A stretch of DNA of 21,259 nt, from assembly GCA_008729055.1 (NCBI GenBank), contig SDUX01000088.1, positions 1-21,259 on the forward strand, given 5' to 3'. The position numbers were made by a program, and so were the translations under genes. This stretch comes from Pyropia haitanensis (Eukaryota > Rhodophyta > Bangiophyceae > Bangiales > Bangiaceae). The notes below the pieces were generated by a model. That model ran no database searches. It was not told the origin of the DNA and saw only the letters and a list, made by a program, of their open reading frames with translations. This document shows positions 8,013 through 17,189 of this stretch, piece after piece (the first letter of the stretch is position 1; every line of letters starts with the position of its first letter).

Positions 8013-8691
8013 CTCGCCCTCCACCGCCGCCCCTCCCCCCTCCCCTCAGCTCCCCACACCCCCCGCGCCCACACGCAAAAGAAAAAATAAAACAACAGCT
8101 GAAAAAAAAATAGAAAAAGGCAGTGGCACAAGCGGCAGCTGCGGGAGAAGCGATGGCCGAGTCAGCAATGACAGCAGCTGGCGGTGGCGGCAGAGGCGGC
8201 GGCGTGTCGGCGTGGCCCCCCCCCCCCCCCAACCCCCACCACCCAGGACGCGACGGGGCACCGTCCCAAAGTGCCCCGCCACGTCCGTCACCACCCCCAC
8301 GCCGCCGCCACCACCCCACCACCACCACCAAGCCACCACCACCACCACCCCACCACCACCACCCCGGCAGCTACCACCCCACCACCACCACCCCGCCACC
8401 ACCACCCCGCCATCCACAACGCCGGCCACGCACACGGCCGGGGAGCCCCCCAGCTACCCCGCCACGTGCGTGACCGTCGCCAACACCGCCCGCCCACCTC
8501 GGCACCACCACCACGCCGCCGCCACCACACCACCACCACCACCCAAACCCACCACCGCCGACACCTCCGCCCCCCCCCCACCACTCCCGCCACGCCCGTC
8601 CTCGCCCTCCCCGCGTCATCCCCCACCACAAACCTGCCGCCGACGCCACCCCCGCCGCCCCCGCCGCTGCCTTGTACTTGCCGCCGCCCTT

Positions 8692-8724
<33 letters not shown>

Positions 8725-8974
8725 TTGCCCTTGTCGCCGCCCTTGCCGTCGTCGCCGCCATCGCCGCCGCCCTTGCCGCCGCCGTCGCCGCCATCGCCGC
8801 CGTCCTTGCCGCTGCCGCCGCCGCCGTCTTGCACTTGTCGCCGCCCTTGCCGTCGTCGCCGCCATCGCCGCCGCCGCTGCCGCCGCCATCGCCGCCATCG
8901 CCGCCGCCGTCGCCGCCATCGCCGCCACCGCCGCCGCCACCATCACGCCCGTCCCCTCAGCCGCCCCTCCGCTC
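8013..8974. repeat. Tandem macro-repeat, unit 1 (about 962 bp)
   Basis: From at least 8041 to 8791 it looks identical by eye to 9003-9753, at a constant offset of 962 bp. Order inside the unit: an A-rich tract (8078-8122), a poly-C run (8218-8230), CCACC/ACC triplet clusters (8280-8410), a unique-looking block (8411-8490), a second ACC cluster, then GCC/GTC triplets (8640-8945). The start and end are set by the fading of similarity and are accurate to about 40 bp. Confidence 0.85.
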
Positions 8975-9653
8975 TCGCCCTCCTCCGCCGCCCCCCCCCC
9001 CCTCCCCTCAGCTCCCCACACCCCCCGCGCCCACACGCAAAAGAAAAAATAAAACAACAGCTGAAAAAAAAATAGAAAAAGGCAGTGGCACAAGCGGCAG
9101 CTGCGGGAGAAGCGATGGCCGAGTCAGCAATGACAGCAGCTGGCGGTGGCGGCAGAGGCGGCGGCGTGTCGGCGTGGCCCCCCCCCCCCCCCAACCCCCA
9201 CCACCCAGGACGCGACGGGGCACCGTCCCAAAGTGCCCCGCCACGTCCGTCACCACCCCCACGCCGCCGCCACCACCCCACCACCACCACCAAGCCACCA
9301 CCACCACCACCCCACCACCACCACCCCGGCAGCTACCACCCCACCACCACCACCCCGCCACCACCACCCCGCCATCCACAACGCCGGCCACGCACACGGC
9401 CGGGGAGCCCCCCAGCTACCCCGCCACGTGCGTGACCGTCGCCAACACCGCCCGCCCACCTCGGCACCACCACCACGCCGCCGCCACCACACCACCACCA
9501 CCACCCAAACCCACCACCGCCGACACCTCCGCCCCCCCCCCACCACTCCCGCCACGCCCGTCCTCGCCCTCCCCGCGTCATCCCCCACCACAAACCTGCC
9601 GCCGACGCCACCCCCGCCGCCCCCGCCGCTGCCTTGTACTTGCCGCCGCCCTT

Positions 9654-9686
<33 letters not shown>

Positions 9687-9753
9687 TTGCCCTTGTCGCC
9701 GCCCTTGCCGTCGTCGCCGCCATCGCCGCCGCCCTTGCCGCCGCCGTCGCCGC
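8975..9753. repeat. Tandem macro-repeat, unit 2, left part (split by the retrotransposon)
   Basis: This is the second copy of the 962-bp unit. It is cut at 9753 by the LTR element and resumes at 16641. The repeat sequence continues in register on the far side for about 60 bp (to about 16705) before diverging from unit 1. Confidence 0.85.
9749..9753. repeat. 5' target-site duplication GCCGC
   Basis: GCCGC directly precedes the 5' LTR and is repeated at 16641-16645. The site is low-complexity, but removing the element and one GCCGC restores exactly the sequence seen in unit 1 around 8787. Confidence 0.85.
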
Positions 9754-10261
9754 TGTTGGAGATGACCCCATCTGTGGGGGCCACTCCACGTGGCCTGGCA
9801 GCACCCCCGGCGACGGGACTTACTAATCACGGACGTTGGACTGGAGGAGGCACCACGCGCCGCGGGCAATCGGCCCACGATACGGGCCGGTGTCACGAGG
9901 AGGGGGGGGGGCCGTCTTGCGGAGGAGCCCGGCAAGAACTGTGGCAGGGGACGAGCGGCACGGCCCAGGCGCACCGGGCAAGCCACCGGAGGGGGTGGGG
10001 CGAAGCAGCCGGGCAGGGCCGCGCCGGCTATTGAGGCGAGCGGCACCAGCGGCAGCGGGGCGATGTGCCATCGGCGGCTGGGGGGGGGTTGCGGAGCCCG
10101 CGGGGATGAGCGGCCCCGGGGGAGGATGGCCGCATGGAGCAGACACGGCCGGCGGCGACGTCGGCTCGTGACCGTGACGGACCGGTGTACGGGGGCGGGG
10201 CCGCCACGGGGCGGGGAGCAGCAGTGTCGTGCGGGGAGGACGGGTGCGCACGGGGGGAGGC

Positions 10262-10379
10262 GGTTGAGCTTTGCGTCGACTGGAGGGGCCGTGTGGGCCC
10301 CGGGTGGGGAGCGTGAGCGAGAGTGGGCTTTACGTCGTCTGGAGGGGCCATGCGGACCCCGGGTGTGGGGCGTGAGTGG
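10262..10379 (+). repeat. Two 59-bp tandem repeats in U3 (5' LTR)
   Basis: 10262-10320 and 10321-10379 match at about 47 of 59 positions; both contain CTGGAGGGGCC and a CCCCGGGTG core. They lie just upstream of the TATA box, so an enhancer role is plausible but inferred. The same pair lies at 16351-16468 in the 3' LTR. Confidence 0.8.
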
Positions 10380-10414
10380 AGGATTGGCGGTGAGGACTGC
10401 GGCTGCCCGGGCGG

Positions 10415-10421
10415 TATATAA
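10415..10421 (+). promoter_or_regulatory. TATA box of the 5' LTR
   Basis: TATATAA in a GC-rich setting, the only clear TATA-like motif of the LTR. Transcription would start about 25-30 bp downstream, near 10445-10450. The copy in the 3' LTR is at 16504-16510. Confidence 0.75.
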
Positions 10422-10551
10422 CGCCGACCGGGGAGGGCGCAGGGGAGAGGCAGGTGCAACACAAGGACTTTACTCTCGCCCACTTGCCACGGTGAGGGAC
10501 CGCGCGCGCCTGCACCTTGCTGGGGAAAGGCGCGCCGGGTGGACTTCAACA

Positions 10552-10565
10552 GGTTATGGGCCCAG
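10552..10565 (+). other. Primer binding site for a half-molecule of initiator tRNA-Met
   Basis: GGTTATGGGCCCAG starts at the first base after the LTR. It is the exact complement of the anticodon stem and loop of eukaryotic initiator tRNA-Met (CTGGGCCCATAACC), not of its 3' end. Drosophila copia carries the same kind of site and primes from a 5' tRNA fragment cleaved in the anticodon arm. The same mechanism is inferred here. Confidence 0.85.
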
Positions 10566-11133
10566 GCCGCCCATACGGGCTGGCCACTGCTGCATCGGAG
10601 CTTACGGACCGACTGGAGCGACGCGCGCAGCAGGCTTTGGCGGCGCGCGGGACCACGAACGTGACAGGGGCGACCCCCCGGGGCGCGGGGTTTGGCGCGG
10701 CGAGGTGCACCGGCAGCGGCTCGGCAGCCCACCACACCAGCACCACGCAACCACCGGCGGTGCTTTCTTACACGGTCACCATCTACTCGGACGGCAGCGC
10801 ACTCGCAGCAACGAACTGACGGGGAAGGTGGCAAGAGGCGGTGCCCACGCAACAAGGGACCGCAGAGGAAGGACGTGGGACGGGTGGCGAGACGCACCAA
10901 GGCAAGCGGCGCGCACCCAGACGCCAAGTACGCGGGGCCACGAACGGAACCCGGCGAACAGGCAACGTGGCTGAGGACGACCACCCTCCGAGAAGGGAAG
11001 GGGGGCGAGAACAGCACGCAAGCGGCAGCCGGAGCACACTGCCGGGGAGAGTGAGAACAAGGCGGACGAGGATTGTGATAGAGTGTGCGCGCGACCAAGG
11101 CCGACAAGCACGAGGGAGAACTGCAACGACAAG
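10566..11133 (+). other. Untranslated leader between primer site and gag-pol start
   Basis: 568 bp with no conserved protein. It would carry the packaging and translation signals of the element's RNA. Open frames here run on from LTR-derived sequence and look accidental. Confidence 0.7.
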
Positions 11134-14100
11134 ATGGAGGGGATGGGGGCCGTGAAGGTGACGCAGCTGGGCGAGTCAAACCACCTTTCATGGCTGGCGG
11201 ACATTGAACAAGTCTGTCTTATGAGGGACTGCTGGGAGGTGGTGATCGCCCCGATCCCGACGGCTAGCCAAGAGCTGCTGGCGTCGGCGACGACAGTGCC
11301 AACCAAGACGGAGCTGACCCTGACAATGTCAAACACGAGCGCCACGGACGTCGACAAGAAGGCGGCTACGGACATGCTCGGAGCACTGGAATGGCGACGC
11401 AAGGACCAGCTGGCGCAAGCCATCATGAAGCTCAACCTTGAGGACGGCAAGCACGACGCACTCAAGGAATGCCGCTCCGCGCACGACGTCTACAACCAAG
11501 TGGTCGACTCCTTTACGTCTCGAGGCGACGCGGGCAACCTGGAGCTGATGCGACGACTGTGCAACCTGAAGATGGAACCGAAGGAGACGATGGCAACGTA
11601 CCTCAACCGGACGTCCAGGTTAAGGATCGAGATGAACCGCATGGGCGTCACCATGCCCCAAAAGGAGATGATCACGGCGATACTTTCGGGCCTACCCGGA
11701 ACGTACGTGAGCACGGTGGAGCTCATCGAGGCCAATGGCCCCTCGGACCTCCCTAGCATCACTCGCCTGCTGTTGGCGGCGGAAGTGAAGCGGCGCCGAG
11801 TGGAGCATGACGAGGACGACGCCGTGGCCCTGGCTGCAACCACGCCAACACCGGCTAAAACCGCGACGCCGCCACTGGCAACGACAGGCGGAGCTGGGAC
11901 CCGTCCCCCCTACCCGGTTATGCCGATGATGTACGGGCCGCCGCCGGCACACGATATGCAGCAGTACTACCAGATGCCCCCTCCGCCGTACTACATGGGC
12001 GGGCAGTACATGATGCCGATGCACGCGGGCGACCCGGCGGGGCACCCAGCGCGCCCGCCCCGACGATGCTGGGGGTGCGGCCTGACCGGGCACTTGCAGC
12101 GATTCTGCCCGACCCACCCACTGCCCACGGCGCAACATCATGCTCTGGGGCAGCCGCCGCAGCCTCTGCCCATGGCGCCGGCTATGTGGGCAGCAGCAGC
12201 CGGGGGGGCACCGGCCCCGTGGGGGCTGCCGCCTCGAGCCGCAGCACTGATGCCACCAGCGGCACACCAGCCGCAGGCTGCAGCACTGCCAGCCCCTGCC
12301 CTACCTCCCGCCGCGGCCGCGCAGCAACCCCCCCGGGGACAAGCAGCACCACCCGGACCAGGCGGACTGGCCCTGATGGCTCTGGGAGGAGATGACAACT
12401 CGGGCATGGAGAACGAAGATTGGATTATCGACAGCGGCGCGTCACACCACATGGCACCACCAACGGCGCAGCTTGACAACCTACACCAGATCGCGCCGCT
12501 GCGAATTACTATGGCAGGTGGGCAAACGGCGGTCGCAAACCAAGCGGGTGACGCCGCGACAACGCTAAATGGTGAAGGCGGGCCCATTCCAGTGACGCTC
12601 TACGGGGTCGTGAGGGTGCCAGGACTTGCGGTTAAGTTATTCTCGGTGCGAGCCATGACATCCAAGGGGTACGGCGCTTTCTTCCACCAGGGCGGGCTGG
12701 ACGTGGTGAGCAACACGGGCGTGGTCTTCCGCGGGCAGCAGCGCGGCAACGTGTACGTCTTGCCTACCGCGGGCAGGGCACAGGCACCCACTCTGGCGGA
12801 CGAGGGAATTGCCGCACTGGTGGCATCCGCACCCGTGTGGCACACACGGTTGGCACACGCAGGCGCCGACGCCGTCATGCAGACCGCCAAGACGGTAGAG
12901 GGAATGACGCTGAGTGGCGCACACCCCCGCAAGGAGCTGGCGGCCATCTGCGAGCCGTGTGTTTCGGCCAAGCAAACACGGGCCAGTTTCCCCACCTCGC
13001 GGACGCGCGCCACTACCCCTCTGGAGCTAGTGCACACAGACGTGTGCGGCCCCATGCCTGTGCGGTCAATGGGCAACTCAAGGTACTTCGTGACCGTGGT
13101 GGACGACGCCTCCGACTACAAGGAGGCCATCCCGATCGCCCGCAAGGAAGACGCTGGCGCGACCGTGCGGAACACGATTGCCCGATGGGAGGTGCAGACT
13201 GGCCGGAAGCTGCAGCGATGGAGATCCGACCGCGGGGGGGAGTACGTCAACGCCACCATGGACAAGTGGACGAAGGAACGGGGAGCCGTGCACGAGACCA
13301 CAGCACCGTACACACCGGAGCAGAACGGAAAGGCGGAGCGGGCGAACCGGACCATCCTGGAGAAGGTAGTCGCCATTATGAAGGCAGCGCATTGCGACCA
13401 GTCTCTGTGGGCAGAGGCCGTCAGCACCGTCTCCCACGTGCTCAACCGGGTGCCGCGAGCGGGCGCCAAGGCGACGCCCCACCAGCTGTGGTGCGGCATG
13501 CGCCCAACCGTCGCGCACCTGCGGACTTTCGGATGCCGAGTGTTTGTACTGACACCCGCCAAACAACGCCGCAAACTCTCCCCCCGCGGCAAGCCCGGCA
13601 TTTTTGTCGGATACGAGGACGGATCCAAGGCGTACCGAGTGCTGGTCGAAGGGAGTATCAAGGTCAGCCGGGACGTCATCTTTGACGAAACAAGCATGCA
13701 AAGACCGGATGCTGCTCCTGCACCAGCACCGAGGGCTGGGACGCTGCCCCCTGACGGAGAGGACGAGACGCCGCCAGCAACGATGGCAAGCCCAACCAAC
13801 AACCCCAACCCAGCGGGTGGCCAGGCAGACGCCGAGGACGACGGCGAGACAGCGGACGACAGCGAGACGGGCGACCCACTGGCGGAGCTGCGAGAGGCCG
13901 CCTCAATGGCGGCGGCGCTGCCCAGCCCAAGCACCCCCACCACCGCAGCAGATGCCGCACCAACTGGGAACGCGACACCTCCCCCCGGCCAGCAACCGCG
14001 GAGATCGACGCGAGGCCGCACTGCCCCCGAGCGGCTCGGCACATGGGTGCCCCACACCAACGTCGAAGCAGCAGCGGCCGCAAGCGACAACGAGCCAGCC

Positions 14101-15915
14101 AACCGAGACGGCGAAGCCGAGGGCACCCGACCGTCCGGATCTGACTCAGCAAACGCTGGCAGCCGCGGGGAGAAGGACGCTGCTGAGGGCACTGCACCTG
14201 CACCCGCGAACGAGGAGACGGAGGGGGCTGCTTTCGCAGCATACAGCGGCCCCAACAACGACAAGATGACCCTCGCTCAAGCCCGGCAGGAACCAGACTG
14301 GGACCTTTTCGACCTGGCTGTGGAGGAGGAGATGGATGCTCTATGGGACGGGGGCGTGTTTGAACTGGCCTGGCTACCAGATGGGGCAGACCTGCTCCCC
14401 TTCCAGATACTTTGCGAGCGAAAGCGGAACAAGATTGGCAAGGTCTACAGGCGCAAGGGGAGAGGAGTTGCATGCGGAAACTTCCAAGTGCCGGGACGAG
14501 ACTTCGGCGAGATTTACGCCCCGGTTGTGCGCCGAGCAACACTTTTGGCAACCCTGGCGCACGCAGCGGCCGCGGGGATGATCATGCACCAACTGGACAT
14601 TGAGACAGCGTTCCTCAACGGATCGCTGGACGAGGAGCTGTACGTACGGCAGCCGAAGGGGTACGAACGCGGCAACAAGAACCAGGTGCTGCGCCTGCGC
14701 AGGGCGGTGTACGGCCTAAAGCAGGCCGCCCGGCAATGGTTCCTGGAGCTCGTCAAACTGATGGACACGATGGGCATGCGACAGAGCCTGGCAGATCCGT
14801 GCCTCTTCATCAAGGACGTCGATGGCAAGCGCCTCTACCTCCTTATTTACGTGGACGACCTGCTGCTGCTTGCCGAGATCCAGGAGCACATCGACCGCAT
14901 GAAGGAGACGGTCATGAGTGCCTTCAAGTCACGGGACATGGGCGTGCCCGACTACTTTCTGGGACTACACCTGGACCGACCATCGCCTCGGGGGACCATC
15001 ACAGTCTCCCAGCGCCAGTACGTGAAGCGCCTGGCTGAGCGTCACGGACTGGCGGACGCCAAACCCGCGCTCCTGCCCATGACGCCGGGGGCTGTACCCC
15101 AAGATGCGGGCACCCGGCTGAGCCAAGCAGGCGTCGAACGGTACCAGGGGCTCATTGGCGGGCTGCTTTACATTGCGACCTGCACCCGGCCCGACGTGTC
15201 CTACGCCGTCGGCAAGCTGGCCCGCTACGCGGCGCGCCCCACGGAGGAGCACGAGATGGCAGCACTGAGGGTGCTTCGATACCTGAAAGGTACCGCCCGC
15301 TGGGGATTGAGGTACACTGGAGGGCAGGCCCTGGTCGGGTACTGCGACGCCGACTATGCTGGCGACCTGGACTCCCGGCGCTCAACATCGGGCTACGCGT
15401 TCCTGCTACATGGCGCAGCCGTGTCCTGGTCCAGCAAGCTTCAACAGACTGTGGCAATGTCTACTACAGAGGCTGAGTACATCGCCGCGGCAACCGCCGC
15501 TCGTGAGGCTATCTGGCTCAAGCTTCTCATGGTCGACTTGGAGCAGACGAACGACGCGGTGCAGATGCGCTCGGACAACCAGAGCGCGATTCACCTGATG
15601 CACAACCCCGGCGGCACTGCGCGCAGCAAGCACATCGACGTGGCCAACCACTTTGTGCGGGACCGAGTTGCCCGTGGGGACCTGATTGTGCGCTATGTGG
15701 GGACGAAGGAGATGGTGGCGGACGTGCTGACTAAGGCCCTCCCGGGCGCCCTCCTCGAGCAGTGCCGCCTGGGTCTCGGCATGCAGGAGGTGACCACGGA
15801 GGACGAGGAAGCTGTCGAAGGGGATGACTGCAAGGCGGGGAGTGTTGGAGATGACCCCATCTGTGGGGGCCACTCCACGTGGCCTGGCAGCACCCCCGGC
15901 GACGGGACTTACTAA
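11134..15915 (+). CDS. Copia gag-pol polyprotein, 1593 residues
   Basis: It encodes the particle protein and the enzymes for retrotransposition. Start ATG 11134 (context AAGATGG); an upstream in-frame GTG at 11083 is less likely. Gag: N-terminal region with a conserved Trp (HLSWLADIE) and a capsid-like helical part to about residue 215; Pro/Met-rich linker; zinc knuckle C-x2-C-x4-H-x4-C at residues 312-325. Protease: Asp-Ser-Gly-Ala at 433-436. Integrase: zinc site H570, H575, C606, C609; catalytic D636, D699, E735, the last two in exact D-x35-E spacing; a GKPGIFVGY-type segment after the core. Reverse transcriptase: D1155 in LDIETAFLNG and the YVDD box at 1239-1242. RNase H: D1405, E1448, D1481. 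No stop or frameshift, so Gag and Pol are one polyprotein to be cut by the protease. The last 24 residues come from the 3' LTR. Confidence 0.97.
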   Translation: MEGMGAVKVTQLGESNHLSWLADIEQVCLMRDCWEVVIAPIPTASQELLASATTVPTKTELTLTMSNTSATDVDKKAATDMLGALEWRRKDQLAQAIMKLNLEDGKHDALKECRSAHDVYNQVVDSFTSRGDAGNLELMRRLCNLKMEPKETMATYLNRTSRLRIEMNRMGVTMPQKEMITAILSGLPGTYVSTVELIEANGPSDLPSITRLLLAAEVKRRRVEHDEDDAVALAATTPTPAKTATPPLATTGGAGTRPPYPVMPMMYGPPPAHDMQQYYQMPPPPYYMGGQYMMPMHAGDPAGHPARPPRRCWGCGLTGHLQRFCPTHPLPTAQHHALGQPPQPLPMAPAMWAAAAGGAPAPWGLPPRAAALMPPAAHQPQAAALPAPALPPAAAAQQPPRGQAAPPGPGGLALMALGGDDNSGMENEDWIIDSGASHHMAPPTAQLDNLHQIAPLRITMAGGQTAVANQAGDAATTLNGEGGPIPVTLYGVVRVPGLAVKLFSVRAMTSKGYGAFFHQGGLDVVSNTGVVFRGQQRGNVYVLPTAGRAQAPTLADEGIAALVASAPVWHTRLAHAGADAVMQTAKTVEGMTLSGAHPRKELAAICEPCVSAKQTRASFPTSRTRATTPLELVHTDVCGPMPVRSMGNSRYFVTVVDDASDYKEAIPIARKEDAGATVRNTIARWEVQTGRKLQRWRSDRGGEYVNATMDKWTKERGAVHETTAPYTPEQNGKAERANRTILEKVVAIMKAAHCDQSLWAEAVSTVSHVLNRVPRAGAKATPHQLWCGMRPTVAHLRTFGCRVFVLTPAKQRRKLSPRGKPGIFVGYEDGSKAYRVLVEGSIKVSRDVIFDETSMQRPDAAPAPAPRAGTLPPDGEDETPPATMASPTNNPNPAGGQADAEDDGETADDSETGDPLAELREAASMAAALPSPSTPTTAADAAPTGNATPPPGQQPRRSTRGRTAPERLGTWVPHTNVEAAAAASDNEPANRDGEAEGTRPSGSDSANAGSRGEKDAAEGTAPAPANEETEGAAFAAYSGPNNDKMTLAQARQEPDWDLFDLAVEEEMDALWDGGVFELAWLPDGADLLPFQILCERKRNKIGKVYRRKGRGVACGNFQVPGRDFGEIYAPVVRRATLLATLAHAAAAGMIMHQLDIETAFLNGSLDEELYVRQPKGYERGNKNQVLRLRRAVYGLKQAARQWFLELVKLMDTMGMRQSLADPCLFIKDVDGKRLYLLIYVDDLLLLAEIQEHIDRMKETVMSAFKSRDMGVPDYFLGLHLDRPSPRGTITVSQRQYVKRLAERHGLADAKPALLPMTPGAVPQDAGTRLSQAGVERYQGLIGGLLYIATCTRPDVSYAVGKLARYAARPTEEHEMAALRVLRYLKGTARWGLRYTGGQALVGYCDADYAGDLDSRRSTSGYAFLLHGAAVSWSSKLQQTVAMSTTEAEYIAAATAAREAIWLKLLMVDLEQTNDAVQMRSDNQSAIHLMHNPGGTARSKHIDVANHFVRDRVARGDLIVRYVGTKEMVADVLTKALPGALLEQCRLGLGMQEVTTEDEEAVEGDDCKAGSVGDDPICGGHSTWPGSTPGDGTY
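15832..15842 (+). other. Polypurine tract
   Basis: AAGGCGGGGAG directly abuts the 3' LTR and would prime plus-strand DNA synthesis. It lies inside the coding frame; the one pyrimidine is tolerated in many elements. Confidence 0.75.
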
Positions 15916-16640
15916 TCACGGACGTTGGACTGGAGGAGGCACCACGCGCCGCGGGCAATCGGCCCACGATACGGGCCGGTGTCACGAGGAGGGGGGGGGG
16001 CCGTCTTGCGGAGGAGCCCGGCAAGAACTGTGGCAGGGGACGAGCGGCACGGCCCAGGCGCACCGGGCAAGCCACCGGAGGGGGTGGGGCGAAGCAGCCG
16101 GGCAGGGCCGCGCCGGCTATTGAGGCGAGCGGCACCAGCGGCAGCGGGGCGATGTGCCATCGGCGGCTGGGGGGGGGTTGCGGAGCCCGCGGGGATGAGC
16201 GGCCCCGGGGGAGGATGGCCGCATGGAGCAGACACGGCCGGCGGCGACGTCGGCTCGTGACCGTGACGGACCGGTGTACGGGGGCGGGGCCGCCACGGGG
16301 CGGGGAGCAGCAGTGTCGTGCGGGGAGGACGGGTGCGCACGGGGGGAGGCGGTTGAGCTTTGCGTCGACTGGAGGGGCCGTGTGGGCCCCGGGTGGGGAG
16401 CGTGAGCGAGAGTGGGCTTTACGTCGTCTGGAGGGGCCATGCGGACCCCGGGTGTGGGGCGTGAGTGGAGGATTGGCGGTGAGGACTGCGGCTGCCCGGG
16501 CGGTATATAACGCCGACCGGGGAGGGCGCAGGGGAGAGGCAGGTGCAACACAAGGACTTTACTCTCGCCCACTTGCCACGGTGAGGGACCGCGCGCGCCT
16601 GCACCTTGCTGGGGAAAGGCGCGCCGGGTGGACTTCAACA
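15843..16640 (+). repeat. 3' LTR
   Basis: A 798-bp copy of 9754-10551. Its first 73 bases also encode the C-terminus and stop codon of the gag-pol frame. Confidence 0.97.
16504..16510 (+). promoter_or_regulatory. TATA box of the 3' LTR
   Basis: TATATAA, the copy of 10415-10421. Transcription from here would run out of the element into the GCC-rich array and the sequence to its right. Confidence 0.65.
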
Positions 16641-16645
16641 GCCGC
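16641..16645. repeat. 3' target-site duplication GCCGC
   Basis: Identical to 9749-9753 and directly after the terminal CA of the 3' LTR. Confidence 0.85.
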
Positions 16646-17189
16646 CATCGCCGCCGTCCTTGCCGCTGCCGCCGCCGCCGTCTTGCACTTGTCGCCGCCC
16701 TTGCCGCTGCCGCTGCCGTCGCCGCCGTCTTGAACTTTTTGCCGCCCGCTGCCGCCGTCGCCGCCATCGCCGTCGTCCTTGTCACCGCCGCCGCCGCCGC
16801 CGCCGTCTTGCATTTGCCGCCGCCCTTGCCGCCGTCGCCGCCATCGTCGCCGCCATCGCCGCCGCCGTCACTGCTATCGCCGCCGTCATCGTCGCCGCCG
16901 CCGCCGCCGCCGCCGTCGTGCACTTGCCGCCGCTCTTTCCGCTGTCGCCTCCGTCGTCGCCGCCATCGCCGCCGCCTTCGCCGCCATCGCCGCCGCCGTC
17001 GCCGCAGTCGTCGCCGCCCTTGCCGCTTCCGTGACCGCCATCGCCGCCGCCATTGTCCCCGCCGCCGCCCTTGACGCCGCTGTCACCGCCATTTCCGCTG
17101 CCGTTGGCGCCGTCACCGCCATCGCCGCCGTCCTTGCCGCCGCACCCACCATCGCCGCCGCCACCACCACGCCCCTCCCCTCAGCCGCC
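16646..17189. repeat. GCC/GTC triplet array, continuation of unit 2
   Basis: It continues unit 2 in register for about 60 bp, then diverges into a longer array of GCC, GTC, ATC and TTG triplets with recurring CTTGCACTTG/CTTGCCGCC variants. On the minus strand it reads as Gly/Asp/Lys and Ala stretches; on the plus strand as Ser-Pro-Pro-Pro or Arg-rich stretches. Three frames stay open because no triplet yields a stop. I treat it as a minisatellite, not a gene. Confidence 0.75.

Larger units (their letters stand above)
9754..10551 (+). repeat. 5' LTR
   Basis: It starts TGTTGGAGATG and ends GGACTTCAACA. U3 holds two imperfect 59-bp tandem repeats and a TATATAA box; R and U5 follow. It is the same length as the 3' copy, at a constant offset of 6089 bp, with no mismatch seen. 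Open frames inside it are not considered genes. Confidence 0.97.
9754..16640 (+). mobile_element. Complete Ty1/copia LTR retrotransposon, 6887 bp
   Basis: Two 798-bp LTRs beginning TG and ending CA, a 5-bp target duplication GCCGC, a primer site abutting the 5' LTR, one open gag-pol frame in the order protease, integrase, reverse transcriptase, RNase H (the copia order, integrase before RT), and a purine tract directly before the 3' LTR. I saw no difference between the LTRs and no stop or frameshift in the coding region, so it should be young and possibly still active. Its host site is unit 2 of the GCC-rich array. Assignment to a named copia lineage would need a tree of the RT domain. Confidence 0.98.

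Noticed and set aside
8280..8410. CRISPR-like array of short repeats
   Set aside because: These are ACC/CCACC simple repeats without unique spacers, in a eukaryotic context.
8184..10034. A 616-codon plus-strand frame resembling a Pro/His-rich cell-wall glycoprotein
   Set aside because: It crosses two identical array units and runs into the 5' LTR. Its length comes from stop-free CCACC/GCC triplets, and other frames over the same bases are equally open.
9790..10974. A 394-codon frame within the 5' LTR and leader
   Set aside because: It spans U3, the TATA box, the primer site and the leader. The matching frame in the 3' LTR diverges at the LTR end, so it is not conserved as a protein.
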